A DNA stretch of 64,000 nt from Anser cygnoides (lineage: Eukaryota > Chordata > Aves > Anseriformes > Anatidae). Below the pieces are notes generated by a model. That model was not told the DNA's origin, did not search any database, and saw only the letters and a list, made by a program, of their open reading frames with translations. The stretch lies in contig NC_089886.1 of assembly GCF_040182565.1 (NCBI RefSeq), positions 10,361,001-10,425,000 of the forward strand, read 5' to 3'. The position numbers and the translations under genes were made by a program. Of this stretch, positions 51,360 to 62,750 are shown piece by piece (the first letter of the stretch is position 1; every line of letters begins with the position of its first letter).

Positions 51360-51640
51360 TAGATTATGTCATTCGTATCCTTAAAACACGGAGGGAATAT
51401 TTGGTAGGAGAGTAAGGAACTCCTAATCATTTTAATGAGATAAAGTTTAAATTTGCAGGGAGCAGACATCAATTTGAGAGAAATCGTATCCTCCTGGTGG
51501 GACGTTTAATCATCTGATTATTTTAGGAGACGCACTTTGGCACACTAAGGTGATGCAGCTGTTAGTAGGCTTCAGGAAATCATTCAGATTTGCTCAAAAC
51601 TTCACAGAATAGGCACAGAACTAATATGTTAGCTAATTAA
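51360..51640. promoter_or_regulatory. Candidate conserved non-coding element
   Basis: Dense homeodomain- and GATA-like words (TAATCATTTTAATGAGATAAAG, TTTAATCATCTGATTATTTT, AGCTAATTAATTGAG) without any recognised repeat. Judged from texture only. Confidence 0.3.
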
Positions 51641-54600
51641 TTGAGATTTTGACTGGAAAAGGGGAATACTCAACGCATTTTAGACAAAATTACCTAAAAG
51701 AACTTCAAAACCAAGCTGATCTCCAATCACTAATCCATCTCATCTCCCCTAAAACACCTTGAAGATGATGTTGATCTGCATTTGAACCAGGTGAGGTTCT
51801 TGGTAGGCAGTGATTGTACCACTTGAGGAATTTATACAGTTTTTGAGAGCAAAATCAGTATTCCACTGCTAAACAGGAGCCTGTGGTTACTGGTGAGTCC
51901 CTAAAGCTCTAATCAGCAAACAGCGTATCTGTATATATACTTTTTTTTTCTTTTCTGTGCTGCTATTCCCTGTGTCACTGCAGTACCTCCCCCCTTCACA
52001 GCAGCCATCTTCTCCTTCACTTGCTCGCTTCTGGGTCCATGCAGACACAGGATCCCCTGCAGATACAGGAGCCCTGCTAGTTTTCAGCAGCCACACATCA
52101 CCTCATAAACATGGGTCCCACACGAAATACCTAGTAGGGACAATGAGTGAATGATGTTATAATGCCAAGATCTTCTATGTCAAGACCAGGAGTAAGTCTG
52201 GAGTTCCCTGGGATGTGATACGTTTCCTCTTTTCCCCTCATTTCTTGCAGGGTGGCTAATACACACAAGCTCAGCTGCGTTGAGCCTCTGGAGTTTGCTT
52301 TGTTCGGGCTGTAGATGCACAAAATACACGTCAGGCTCCCGCACTCGATCTTGCATAACACTGTCACAAGGCCAGTGTGAGGCTGTTCTCACTGTTCTGT
52401 AGCCAGCTGAGGACATCTGTACTGAATGTTGCTTTCCAGGCACACGGTGAGGAATGTATACACACACAGTATATATAGCCATGTTTCCCCCTGCATCTCC
52501 AAGGGTGCCCTGGATTGCACTGTGCAAGGAGCGCTCTGCTGTGGGTACACTGTGGCTTCTGTACCTAACGAATCTTACCCAGCAATGAAGGAACTGAACA
52601 GCCTACTTTTTTTTTTTTGCAAACGCAAAACCCAAGATTTTGGCCTGTTTAGTACATCAAGACTGCCACACACGTTCATTGAAAGAAAGGCGAATGCTGA
52701 GGGAACTCCGTAACCCTCCCAGACAGATGCAGAAAAGAATTTGGAAATACCCCAGTGTGTTCCAACAGCCTATAATGGGAGACTGGCTGTGGAGGAAGAA
52801 TTGCTGGTATGATCTCAGGACTCAACCCACTGCAGTCAGACAGTCTGCCCACAATGAGGGGCCCAGCCAAGACAATACAAGCTCTATGCTCACTGATAAT
52901 CGAGACCCAAATACAAACAACATCCCCGTGCCTGACTGTGCTACACAAGTGGGCAGATGAACACGGAAACATAAAGCAGATAGGAGGCTACCTGGTCTCT
53001 TGGTTTCAAGACCGGTGAAATTTCCTTACTGTTTCCAAAAACTCCTAATGGGGCCAGTAGAAATGATGGATGTAAACAGCTCCTCCAGCCACAGGCAGTG
53101 CTGGATATTCCTACAAGCACTAAGCTCCTGTGTGCATTACACGGCTGCCTCTATTCAGGAGGCTAAAAAGAAGTTCAGTCCTGCTTGTATATGCTGGAAT
53201 CACTACGTACAGTGTTCCCATAAATCATATAAATGAGTATTACTGTGTCACTAGTTAGGATGGTTGCTGTTATTATTGAAAAACCTTCTGGCAATCTAAT
53301 CCTAGTGCCATCCAAGCCGAGGCTGACCTCAGCGCAATTTATACCAGTCTCGAGTCTGTTCTAAACTGTGCCCTGCAAAACAGTTTCCCAAAAAGACTCT
53401 GGCAGCTAGAGGCACTCAGAGTTAACGCTGCTGTGCCAGTTCTCCATCACGCTCCCCAGCCCAAGGGTGAGACAGGTTGACAAAGAGCTGTGTCACCGGC
53501 CACATGCCACTGGGAGCTGTGCCCTCCTCCAGGCTGCTAGTGCTCCGCTCCCCAGGAGCGGGGGCTGCTCCACGGCCACCCCGTGTTCAAGCCAGAGCCA
53601 GCCTGTTCCCTTCCCGCTGGGGATGAAACACCCCGTGTGTCGCAGGGGGCTGGGGAGGACCAGTCCCCACCTGCCAGCTGGGGACGTTAAATGCACAGAG
53701 GAGTCCCAGCAGATGCTCTCAGGGAGCCCTGCAAAGCCGCTGGTGGAGGAAGACACAAAAGACCAGACAGCATTTACCTCATCCAGTGTGCATAAATTAT
53801 CAGAACACAAACTTGACTAAACACAGAGATTTGAAAAGGCAGAGAAAAGAGGAGTCCTGGGAGACAGCAGAAGACCATGGACATGCTGTTTGTGGTCTCA
53901 TTCTGCACATTCCAGCCTCCAGTCAGCTCTGGCTGAGCCATTTACCCAGAGTCCAATTTATTTCCTGTGGATTTTCAAGAAATATGAATCCTAAAACAAG
54001 ATGTACTGAAAGCTCAGTACATGGTATTAAAGCTAGTATCCATCATGTCAGTTCTGTCTCTCCAGTTTATTCATTCTGCTTGTTATTATCATCTGACTGT
54101 AATCTGCTCATAAACAATACCCTTATGATTTTTTCCATGCCTATTTATTTCCTCAGTCATTGAGTTGGTTTCCTGAGGTGATCAAAAAAATATATATAAA
54201 TATTTATATAAACACATCTCTATTTTGACATGGTCTCTAACTACTTACAAATGCAATATGACATCAACCTAAAGTCAAAGCATATTTGGCACACGGGACC
54301 CTCTACTGGCTATGAAAACGGGTTTAGCTCAAACAGCCACAGAAAAGGACCCACCCAGTACATGTACAGAATCCATTTAAATAATTATAGGTTCCAGACT
54401 TCATCCGTAGAGCAGCAAAACTGCTAAGCAGGTGGGAGAAGAGCCACCTGAAGGGCAGCACCGGGGGGCATCCATGCACCAGCCAGACCTGCAGCTGCTG
54501 GTGTTCTGCAGCACCACGGCCTATTTGGGGTTGGATGGGCGAAAGGACTGAATCCCATTCATGGACACACGTCCAGAATAAAATCTGATTACACCAAAGT

Positions 54601-54779
54601 AGAGAAGAAAGCAAATATTATCTCTGAGGGTTTTCTTACAGAAAACAACGGCCGGCAGTTCCTCTATTTTGGGGTATAGATTTAAAGTAATTTCAAATAC
54701 GAATTAAAAACCTTCTGAAATAATTCCTCTGCAGACATGAGAAACCGCCGTGTAGGGTACCACGCCGATGAGCCCAGCT

Positions 54780-54990
54780 ATAATCCAATCTTTGCTTTCT
54801 GCTGACTAGCTGAGCTCTCGTGGTTTATTATGTCAGTGGAACCCCTCAAAAGAATTATAGCCTTTTATTCAGCTCCGAACCATGTATTATTATGAATACT
54901 AAACCGGTTCAAAGAGTCTATTGGTCCTGCTATAACGTTAGACAAGGTCTTCAGTAATTAGCTATCTCTTTGAAGAACGTGTTTCCACTG
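54780..54990. promoter_or_regulatory. Candidate conserved non-coding element with a Grainyhead-type palindrome
   Basis: AACCGGTT (54902-54909) is the exact Grainyhead-like consensus palindrome. TTCAAAG follows at once and CTTTGAAG lies downstream, both TCF/LEF-like. The segment is AT-rich with homeobox-like TAATTAG and ATTATGAATA words. Read as an enhancer candidate only from texture. Confidence 0.35.
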
Positions 54991-56079
54991 GCGTCGGATC
55001 CCACTGGAAGCAGGCGTGCGTGCTTGTGGATACACGGGGCACATCGTACCCGGAGCAAGCACATGGCGATGGATAAACAACAGCACAGAGCTCCTGCCAC
55101 CACAGCCCAGCAAAATAAAAGGTTTCCACAGAAAGCAAAAGCTAACCCTAATTAATCACAATAAAAACTCATTCTCAGAATAAATACAGATACGGAAGAT
55201 GCAGGCAACATACACATCACAGTGGCAAACAGCAAGTTATTTGTGGTAAGTAATAATTTAAGATGCTTTGAAAATAGAGGCTAGCATCAGCCCTGCAGAA
55301 GGCTGGGCTCAGACAGGTTCCCTGCATCTCAGTGGTCCCAGTGGAACCAGCAGACCCCACGGCAGCAGCAGGACTTTCCTTGTGCTTTGAAGGCTGCCCG
55401 CTCCCATTTCGGCAGCTGCTCCTCTGAGAGCCACCAGCAGGGCCTCGGCACCGCGACTGCTCCCTGCAGGGAGCCCTGGTTTTACTGCGGGCTGTCAGCA
55501 AGTCCTGCACAGAACTGATAACTTTTGGGGAGTGGTTTTAGACTCAGCTGCCCACGTTTGACAAATAATTATTCGCTGAACCACTTATTTATTGTAATGT
55601 GAATTTCAATCCAACGTAGTTATTATTTGACGGGAAGGATACAAACCCACACGTGTTGGGTGGTCCCAAATGGACCACCACACACAATACCTCCCACCCG
55701 ACTGGGTTTACAGACTGTGTGCCGTGTGTCAGATCCCGTAAGAGTAAAATGAGAGGCCGTTAGGCCACAGGAATAGCTACCAAGGTATGGTTTAGTTCTT
55801 CTCTCAACTGTGCTGAGAAGTCCCCAAGCTGGGGGAAGACCATCTACATGTACAAAGAGAAATGGGGTTATGCAAAGGCAATGGGAGCCCAAAGTGGGAC
55901 TGGGGAGGGGCGTTCCTGCCCCTTGTATGCTCGCTGGCTCTGCAGAATTGCGTTTAATTTGTCAGGTCCAGCATGAAAACAAAAACCGGCCCTTAGCTTC
56001 AGCATCAGCTGCTGGCTGAAGGGAATCAGTGGAGAAAAAGCGGAGGAGAGGCAGGCGAAGCATCCATTCAGTTTGTGTT

Positions 56080-56345
56080 TGCTGGCAGCCGCAGGGCCAT
56101 TCACGGCAGAGGCGGATTCGCTTTCAATCTGAGGTCAATCAGAGCGAGAGCCAGGATTGGCGGGTCGGGAAATTCACGAGCATTATATTGTTTGGACTCT
56201 GATTCTGGAATCATTGTGCTCTGCAGAGAGTCGTACTTTGTGGGCGGTGACTACGGTGCTATAATTACCACTATAATTACACTGGCATGTTTCCTTCTTG
56301 GCGAGCCCCATGGAATTATAGTCCCGTTACCTGACCTGAGTTTCT
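56080..56345. promoter_or_regulatory. Candidate conserved non-coding element with homeodomain-like sites
   Basis: This motif-dense stretch is about 6.3 kb from the STC2 start. CTATAATTAC occurs twice 12 bases apart (56259-56268 and 56271-56280), and the inverted core AATTATAG occurs at 56314-56321. It keeps CpGs and mixed composition, unlike decayed neutral sequence. Conservation cannot be shown without an alignment. Confidence 0.4.
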
Positions 56346-57076
56346 GATAGTCCTAACACGACGGACAACAGCATTTTATTTTATTTTTTTTGGCCTGGCT
56401 GCAACTTGGTAGGGGTAGTATGAATTGGAAGGACAGGAATGCCAAGACAGTTTTATTCCAGAGGAAAAAAAATATGTGGTCAATGTCCACTTCGATTGCA
56501 ACCCAGTGTGGTTCGAGTGTTTCCTGGCACTATCGCTTGTGGCTCCTTCAGGATGTAAGGTGTTAGCAGGGTCAAGAAGGTGGATGGAAGAAAAGGGGGG
56601 AGAAAAACTGTATCAGGACTCCCAGTCCAGTGAAAAAGTTGGAGATGCCACTGATGAAGCTGGGTCTTCCTCATGTGGAGAAAGCCCGAGGAACCAAACA
56701 TAGGAAGAATCTGGCACTTCCAAGGAGAAGGACACCCTGGGACTAGCAAATCTCCCTCATCTTTAACTTCTGCCTCATATAACTGCATCGTAAGCACACA
56801 TACGTTGGGTGTGTCTGGTAGATATATCAGCCATGACACCAGTAAGTCATTTTACTAGGCTTTGGCATTAATATTGTAGTGCTAATTCTTTTCTCCTATA
56901 GCTATTGCTTCAGGACTTGGCGGGTTCAAAAATGCAAAATCTTCTTGTGCTGCACCTCTAGGTTTTGATCCTGCCCGCAGTGAAGTAAATTAACCTTAAA
57001 TGATGTAAAACCAAGACGGCACTTCATATAAGAGGTGGTCTTCTGACAGGGACCCAGAGAACTTTTTGTTTTATTG

Positions 57077-57093
57077 AAAAAAAAAAAAAAAAA
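57077..57093 (+). repeat. Poly-A tract, 17 A
   Basis: A pure A homopolymer with no recognisable retroposon upstream. Confidence 0.9.
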
Positions 57094-59639
57094 GGGATGT
57101 TTTCCTCAAAATCAAAGATGATTTCTACAGAAAAGACATGATGAGTTTCCATGCTTTTCTGAGCAGGATCTGACGCTGTAGCACTTGGTCAGGAGACAGC
57201 TCGCTGTGTCCCAGCAGCCCGTTGGCTGGATGAGACCGAGGACTCCGTGACAAATCTTTTGCAGACTCTTCTTTTCTTTGTAACACACAGGGGAATTCGG
57301 TTTTGGTGACTTCAGCAAGCGATTCTCTGAATCCAAGCTTCTTCTCGAAACTGTTTTCTCTAGTTTCTGGTGTGTTTTTCTCCCAGCTGACTTGGAGTCC
57401 GACCTGAGAAGATGGGTGTTACAGGATGTTCAGCACTTCTTTGCGTCAAGCCACAGATGACTGAGGTAGCCACTTCACTAGAGGAAATTATTTGAGGTTT
57501 TCTGAGAGCCTCTTGACAGTAGGTGAAGACTGTTTCAGCTTGTGGGAGTGCCAGCTAGAACCCTTTATAACCTGAATGACATGTAATGGCATAAAAACTC
57601 CTCCTAAAACTCACTCTGTCCTTTCAAGATGGCAGTCCTGACGTCAATGTCTGTCTCTTTAACCATCACAAAGCAGCTCATCTGGGTAAGAACTGGCAAG
57701 TCAGAGATTGCCTGCAAGAATCACATAACAAGAGTCCCTTCCCTGTATTATATTACTTAAGAATGTAAGTAACTCAGCATGCCTTACAGATTTCTTCCCC
57801 ATTCTCTTAAGAAAGAAAAAAAAAAGTGCTACTGTGAGAAAAGGGGAGAAATAGATGGTTTTGGCCAATGTTCTTTATCTGGTGACTAAGCAGACTGCAG
57901 CCTGATACGCCTCAATCTGAGCAGCCACATTTTGATGACCCTTTCGCACATAATTACCAACAGAGCTCCCATTTTTCTTGAGCTAGTGCAGTAGTCACAG
58001 AAATCATGACTGTTTGGCATTATCTGCCTCATATTAGTTGTAATCACATCACATTTTTGTTTATATCCACAAGTAATAAAAAACATGCATATCTTTAGTT
58101 TGACTTTAAGAATAAAGCAAATACATAATTCTGGCAAATTGTTTGGAATTATAGTTTAACAGCATCTGGTTCGTATATTCTGTAGTAAATTGTTGGCACC
58201 AACATTGCCACTTTTTTTTTTTTATTTGAATCAAAATGTTCTCAGAAACATGCTTTTTATCCAGCTTCCATGTAATCCATTTTATGAAGGCCACAAAGCT
58301 TGCAAAGGTTGAAACTTAAACTACCTGGGCAGAAGGGATTGTTTCTGGACACCTATTACACAGCTGATTAACTAAGGAATAAACAATCCTGGCATGCAAC
58401 CTAGCTTGTCTGTTGTTTTGGCTTTTTGTCTCAAGGAGTTGTCTTTCTCGAAATACCTCCCCAGGTACAATGTGTACATTCCACCCTGTTTTGCTCACAA
58501 ATTACATACCTCTCTTTTATGTCAAGTCCAATATAGCTACACCAGGTTTTCTTATTCCACATAAAAAGTAACCAATTACTTGAGTAAATACCTGTTTTAA
58601 AAATATCGCAGAGTGGTTTCCTGCTGCTCTAAATACTAAAACGTTCGGCAGGATTTCTGACCCTTATAAATCTTTCAAATAGTTCATATTTTATCAAAGA
58701 AGCCAGACTGTCTTCAAACCTGCTGCATAACTCATTGAGACCATTTCTCAAATACTTGATTTTTACACAAACAATCAGGAAAGAGAGTCTGTACACTTTT
58801 TAATATAATTAACTCTCGATTTTTCTTGCATTTCATTTTCTGTGGCTTTATTGTCAACTTCTGCTCATTCATCATAAAAACTCCAGTTGCCAGAGATTCA
58901 AAAATACTAAATCAGTGATAGATGGGGGGAAAGTGGCTTAAAATACAACCCTTTGAAGCTTCCCAACAGGCCTACGTTTACTGAGCCTAACAGGTTCTCC
59001 AGTGTCAAATCCCATTTCAGTCACTGTCAGCAGCTTTATTCGCACCATCCGAGAACCAACTTGTGGGAATTAAATCAACACATTCCCAGAGCAGGTCCCG
59101 CACCAGGATGAACGAGGTCCAAAAGGCAGCTTCCTCCGCTCTCCCGACCACTTTCCCAGCGATGCTTTGCAGCTCTGGGCTGGCTTCGTAATGATGTGTC
59201 ATTTGCAAGTCAGCACCTTGCGCTAAGCCCCGAGGTGGGGAAATTACCCAGGAGAAGAGGCAACAATAAATTTCCCTGTCTTGCTTATTTTCTCAAGTCT
59301 GATGAAATCACGCTGCGCTGCTTGGGCTGCACAGCACAGCTTACTCTAACTCTACTGTGAAATGCTTTTAGTCACAGACAAAATCCCAGAATCCAGACCT
59401 CGGCACACCTTCCCCACAGCATCCTCTTCCCTTGTTAAGTCATCGGCCTCTCCGTCCTGCATAACAAGGTGTGCTCGCTCTCTCCCTGTGTGCCAGGGCC
59501 TCTCGCACAGCATTTCTCAACCTTCGCCAGTCTGAGAAGGCCTTGCAGGGACACAGCCCTGATAATAATCATGAAAGCACCTCTTCTCCCTAAAAACCCC
59601 AAACAATTAAATGCTTCCCATTTAAAGGTAGTTGCAAAA

Positions 59640-59780
59640 TGCTTGTGCTCGGTCACATAATGTTTCGATCAAAGCATGAAATGCTATTATAAAGTAATGC
59701 CCACATGTGTTAATCAAAGGGAACTCAAAAGTGCATTTCCGAAAGAGAAACAGGCGTTCAAAACTGCTGGAATGCCTTGC
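59640..59780. promoter_or_regulatory. Candidate regulatory segment with paired TCF/LEF sites
   Basis: GATCAAAG (59667-59674) and AATCAAAG (59712-59719) both fit the TCF/LEF core WWCAAAG closely and lie 45 bases apart in the same orientation. The location is about 2.9 kb upstream of the STC2 start codon. Confidence 0.3.
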
Positions 59781-61011
59781 CATCCTCTCTGAAGTGTCAC
59801 TCCTCAAACGTCATCGAACGCCTCGCAACCGGACACCGCTCCGCAGTCAGATGCCTGCATCCACACAAGCTTCCTGCTGCTGGTGCAAATCTGCAGGCTC
59901 GGTGCCTTGGTGCCTCGGGATTTGGGCATCCCAAGTGTCCTGGAAACCAGCCCTGAAATCGCTGGGATTGATAACTATTCTATAAAATTATCTGGCACTC
60001 CCTCTGGCAGTCGATCGTGCTGCCGGAGAGCGAGTTGCACTGCTCTCCAGGAGATGACAAAATTGCTAGAGCATGAATTGTGTAGCACGCGCAAATTTTC
60101 TGACAGCTCTCACTTTTAAAATGCACTCACAGCACCTCACCTTGCTAAGGAAGGGCTGGCTGGGAACAGATCCTCTAATCCCAGGAGCACCCCAAGGAGT
60201 GACCTCGGCAGAGAAAAGCAGGGAGAAATCGCACAGCTCCCAGTGCCACCCGCCGAGCAGCAACGTCTGCTGAGCAGAAAGAAATGGGAAACGCTCAACT
60301 TGCTGACAGCCGGCAGATTTCTGCACCAAATAGTGACACGAGGGGGTGCTATTTTAGGCACGGTTTTGGTAAGGAAGAGAGATGTGAAAATAACCTTGGA
60401 TGGAGCAATTAATACAACGTGGGCTGAGGGGGAGGACAAGCCACGCTACAGGCGGCAGGGCTGCTTGGTTCAAAGGACACGCTTTGAGAAATGACGAGCC
60501 CTGACTAGAGAAGACACCTAGAGGGAGGAACTCGGGTCTGGTGAACGGAGGATGTGTGGAATGCCTTCAAGTCAAAAGGGCAAAGCCCATCCAAAATTAT
60601 ATCTTTAAAAAGGGGAGAAAGGATTCGCGGGGGATGGCTGCAGGAGGGCATCAGACTTAACGCATCAGAGAGAAGACAGAAGAGAGCACAATTTGCGAGG
60701 CATGAGGAAAAAGTAAAAATATGTGGTATCTTATATAATACAAACTTTCTGGTTAGGAACAGTGACATTGGCTGTTACCTCCTCTGGCAGAGAAAAGCTG
60801 CTGTCCCTCGAATCCTCCTGCCTGTACTCCATCTGTGCTGCTCCGGAGTTCATTCAGCCCCTGGTCTTCGAAAGCTGGAGATGAGAATTGTTAAAGCCGA
60901 GTTAGTTGGACCTAGCGAAGGCAATTAAAGAGCGAAAATCTTCAGCAGTATAAACAGCAAGAGAACAAGGACAAAAGAAGGGCCAACAGGCACTCGGGCG
61001 AGGTAGAAATG

Positions 61012-61037
61012 AAAACAAACAAACAAACAAACAAAAA
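61012..61037 (+). repeat. (AAAC)n microsatellite
   Basis: A run of AAAC tetranucleotides occurs just upstream of the STC2 CpG island. It is a simple slippage repeat with no evidence of function. Confidence 0.9.
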
Positions 61038-61384
61038 CCCCTCTCTATTCCATTAATAGCCCTGCCGTCAAAAAGAGCAGAGCCTGTCCCAGGGGCACGG
61101 GGCCCAGCCAGCTCCCCGGAGGAGAGCTGCAAGTCGCCGTTTACGAGGCAGCGGCGTATTGATAACAGGGAATTTCCACGCGAGCTTGGCACGCCTGTTC
61201 GTAATTTCAGCCTCAAAAAGATGTTTAGAAGTCAGACCCTAAAGAGCAGTAAACAAACTCTGCGCAGCTCAGACCCAGCTAAAAAACCTCCCAGCCTGGG
61301 ACACAACCGGCCAAGGCCCCGGGCTGGCGGTGCTGGCGGGGGGGATGCTTTGGGGGCTGCCAGGAGAAAGCTGGAGGGGTCGAA

Positions 61385-61431
61385 ACGTGCCTGCTGGTGC
61401 TCAGCCATGGTCCTGCGGCGCGGTGTCACGT
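61385..61431. promoter_or_regulatory. Paired hypoxia-response-type cores upstream of STC2
   Basis: ACGTG occurs on the + strand at 61385-61389, and on the - strand (as CACGT) at 61427-61431, 38 bases apart. HIF-1 binds RCGTG, and STC2 is reported as hypoxia-induced. A third ACGTG lies in intron 1 at 62937-62941. The core is only five bases, so this is weak evidence. Confidence 0.3.
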
Positions 61432-61646
61432 CCCGCCGAGGAGACCCTTGCTCGGGGAGGTGTGAGTGGATTTCCTCAAGTGCATTTTGACAGCTGTGAG
61501 GAAGCGGCGGCAGCGGCAGCAGCAGCTGGAGACATTCCTGGCTGCACCCCCCCGGCGGGACCCCCGGCCCTTCGCGCCCCGGCAGCACCGAGGGGCTGGG
61601 GGGGGGCTGCTGGGGGCGGTGGGAGCCGCTTGGGGCCTGCGGGGTC

Positions 61647-61655
61647 TGATGAAAC
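61647..61655 (+). promoter_or_regulatory. Candidate C/EBP-ATF response element (CARE)
   Basis: TGATGAAAC fits the CARE consensus TGATGNAAN, bound by ATF4-C/EBP heterodimers. It lies about 1 kb 5' of the STC2 start codon, inside the CpG island. A second partial match, TGATGCGCA, follows at once. STC2 is a known target of the PERK-ATF4 arm of the unfolded protein response, so the site is plausible, but a 9-base degenerate match occurs by chance often. Confidence 0.4.
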
Positions 61656-62035
61656 ATCTGATGCGCATTACAGCAGGGCGAGGGGAGGCCTGCGCGCCTC
61701 TGGCCCCGCGAGCGGGACGCTTCCCATCACCTGCTGGAGATTTCCCTTCTCCCCCAGCCCCGGCTCCCAGGGAGGCAGCAGCTCGGGGAGGCCGAGGGGA
61801 TGCAGCGGGGGGAGGCTGCAGGGGAGATGTCCCCCCCCATCCGCGGGGTGCTGGGGACATTGGGGGGCCAGGACAGGCGGCACCCCGTAGGTGCTCCCCC
61901 CGGCCTCCCCCCAGGTGCCAAATTTATCCCAGTTCCCCGCAGAGCTCGCAGGGTACAAAAATCCCAGGAAAAAAGGGAGGAGAGGATTTCCAAGAAACTC
62001 CGTGCAACAGCCGCTTTGGAGAGGGATTTCATTTA

Positions 62036-62068
62036 TTTTTTTTTTTCTCTTTTTTTTTTTTTTTTTCT
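62036..62068 (+). repeat. Polypyrimidine tract
   Basis: This is a nearly pure T run with two internal C residues, inside an otherwise GC-rich promoter region. It may be a degenerate homopolymer. No AG follows closely, so it is not read as a splice acceptor. Confidence 0.8.
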
Positions 62069-62241
62069 AAAGTCTTACAACTGAGGCCTCAAGCGCCGCA
62101 GGACGGCCGGCTCCGGCCCCTCGGCGCCAACAAACCGAAGTCACCCCCCCCCCCTCGTCCCCAAACCCTTTTAGTCACCTTCCCCCTCAGAGATCGAACC
62201 CAAATCCCCCAAAACCACCCCTCAACGCCGCCACCCCCCGC

Positions 62242-62372
62242 GGGGGGGGGGGCACCTTGGCGGCCCCTTCCCAGCAGCAGTGGGGGGGGGGGACCGGAGG
62301 GAGGCGGGGGGGGGGGGGGAACCGGGGCGGGGGGGGGGAACCGGGGCGGGGGGGGGCGGGAGGCTGCAACCT
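62242..62372 (+). promoter_or_regulatory. G-quadruplex-prone G-run cluster upstream of STC2
   Basis: G-runs of 11, 11, 14, 10 and 9 bases (62242-62252, 62282-62292, 62306-62319, 62329-62338 and 62348-62356) are separated by short spacers. The spacers include a near-tandem AACCGGGGC module (from 62320 and 62339). This easily satisfies four-tract G-quadruplex rules. It sits about 280-410 bases 5' of the start codon, where promoter quadruplexes are common in vertebrates. Folding and function are inferred. Homopolymer lengths are also prone to sequencing error. Confidence 0.6.
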
Positions 62373-62399
62373 GCCGCCGGGCCGGGGCCGGCCCCCCGG

Positions 62400-62649
62400 C
62401 GGGCGGGCGGAGCGCTCGGCGGCTGCCATTGGCCGCGGCGCGGAGCGACACCTGCTCGGCTCCCTCATGCGAGCGCCAGCGGGGCTCGGCGGGGATATTT
62501 GAGGCACCCTCGGGCTCCTCCGCCGCCGCCACTCCGCGCTCGCCGCCGCGCCGGGCACATGCGGGGCGCGGGGCCGCGGCGGGCAGCGCGCTGGGGCCGG
62601 GAGGAGGCGAGGAGGGGGAGGTGGAGGAGGGCGGCGGCAAGGCGCCACC
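62400..62649 (+). promoter_or_regulatory. STC2: Probable STC2 core promoter and 5' UTR
   Basis: This GC-rich stretch lies immediately 5' of the start codon. It has GGGCGG Sp-type boxes near 62400, an inverted CCAAT box (ATTGG, 62428-62432), and a weak TATA-like GGGATATTT at 62492-62500. The transcription start cannot be fixed from sequence; if GATATTT acts as a TATA box, initiation would fall near 62525. Two upstream ATGs are present (62467 and 62559). Calling this the promoter is inference from position and composition. Confidence 0.6.
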
Positions 62650-62750
62650 ATGTGCGAGGGGCTCCGCGGGCACCTCCCGGCCCTGCTGCTGCTGGTGGTG
62701 CTGCTGGTGGTGGTGCTGGTGCTGCCCATCCCCGCGGCGGCCGGTGCTGA
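62559..62750 (+). other. Upstream ORF overlapping the STC2 start codon
   Basis: An ATG at 62559 opens a 63-codon frame that ends with TGA at 62748-62750, about 100 bases inside the STC2 coding sequence and out of frame with it. The product would be Arg/Ala/Gly-rich. Its ATG has C at -3 and C at +4, a weak context, whereas the STC2 ATG has A at -3 in a full GCCACC. That arrangement suits leaky scanning. It matters only if transcription starts upstream of 62559, which is not shown. A shorter uORF (62467-62502, 11 codons) lies further upstream. Confidence 0.55.

Larger units (their letters stand above)
51641..61011. other. Intergenic, no gene seen; STC2-proximal upstream DNA
   Basis: Holds three candidate regulatory segments (54780, 56080, 59640), a 17-A tract, and a small GC-rich patch near 53440-53770 open on both strands. 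GC content rises from about 59800 toward the CpG island. No exon recognised. Confidence 0.6.

Noticed and set aside
53440..53820. GC-rich patch open on both strands, possible exon
   Set aside because: Frames on opposite strands overlap almost fully, the peptides are unrecognised, and the simplest explanation is local GC content.
62410..62432. ER stress element (CCAAT-N9-CCACG) in the STC2 promoter
   Set aside because: Reading from the inverted CCAAT box, the bases after N9 are CGAGC, not CCACG.
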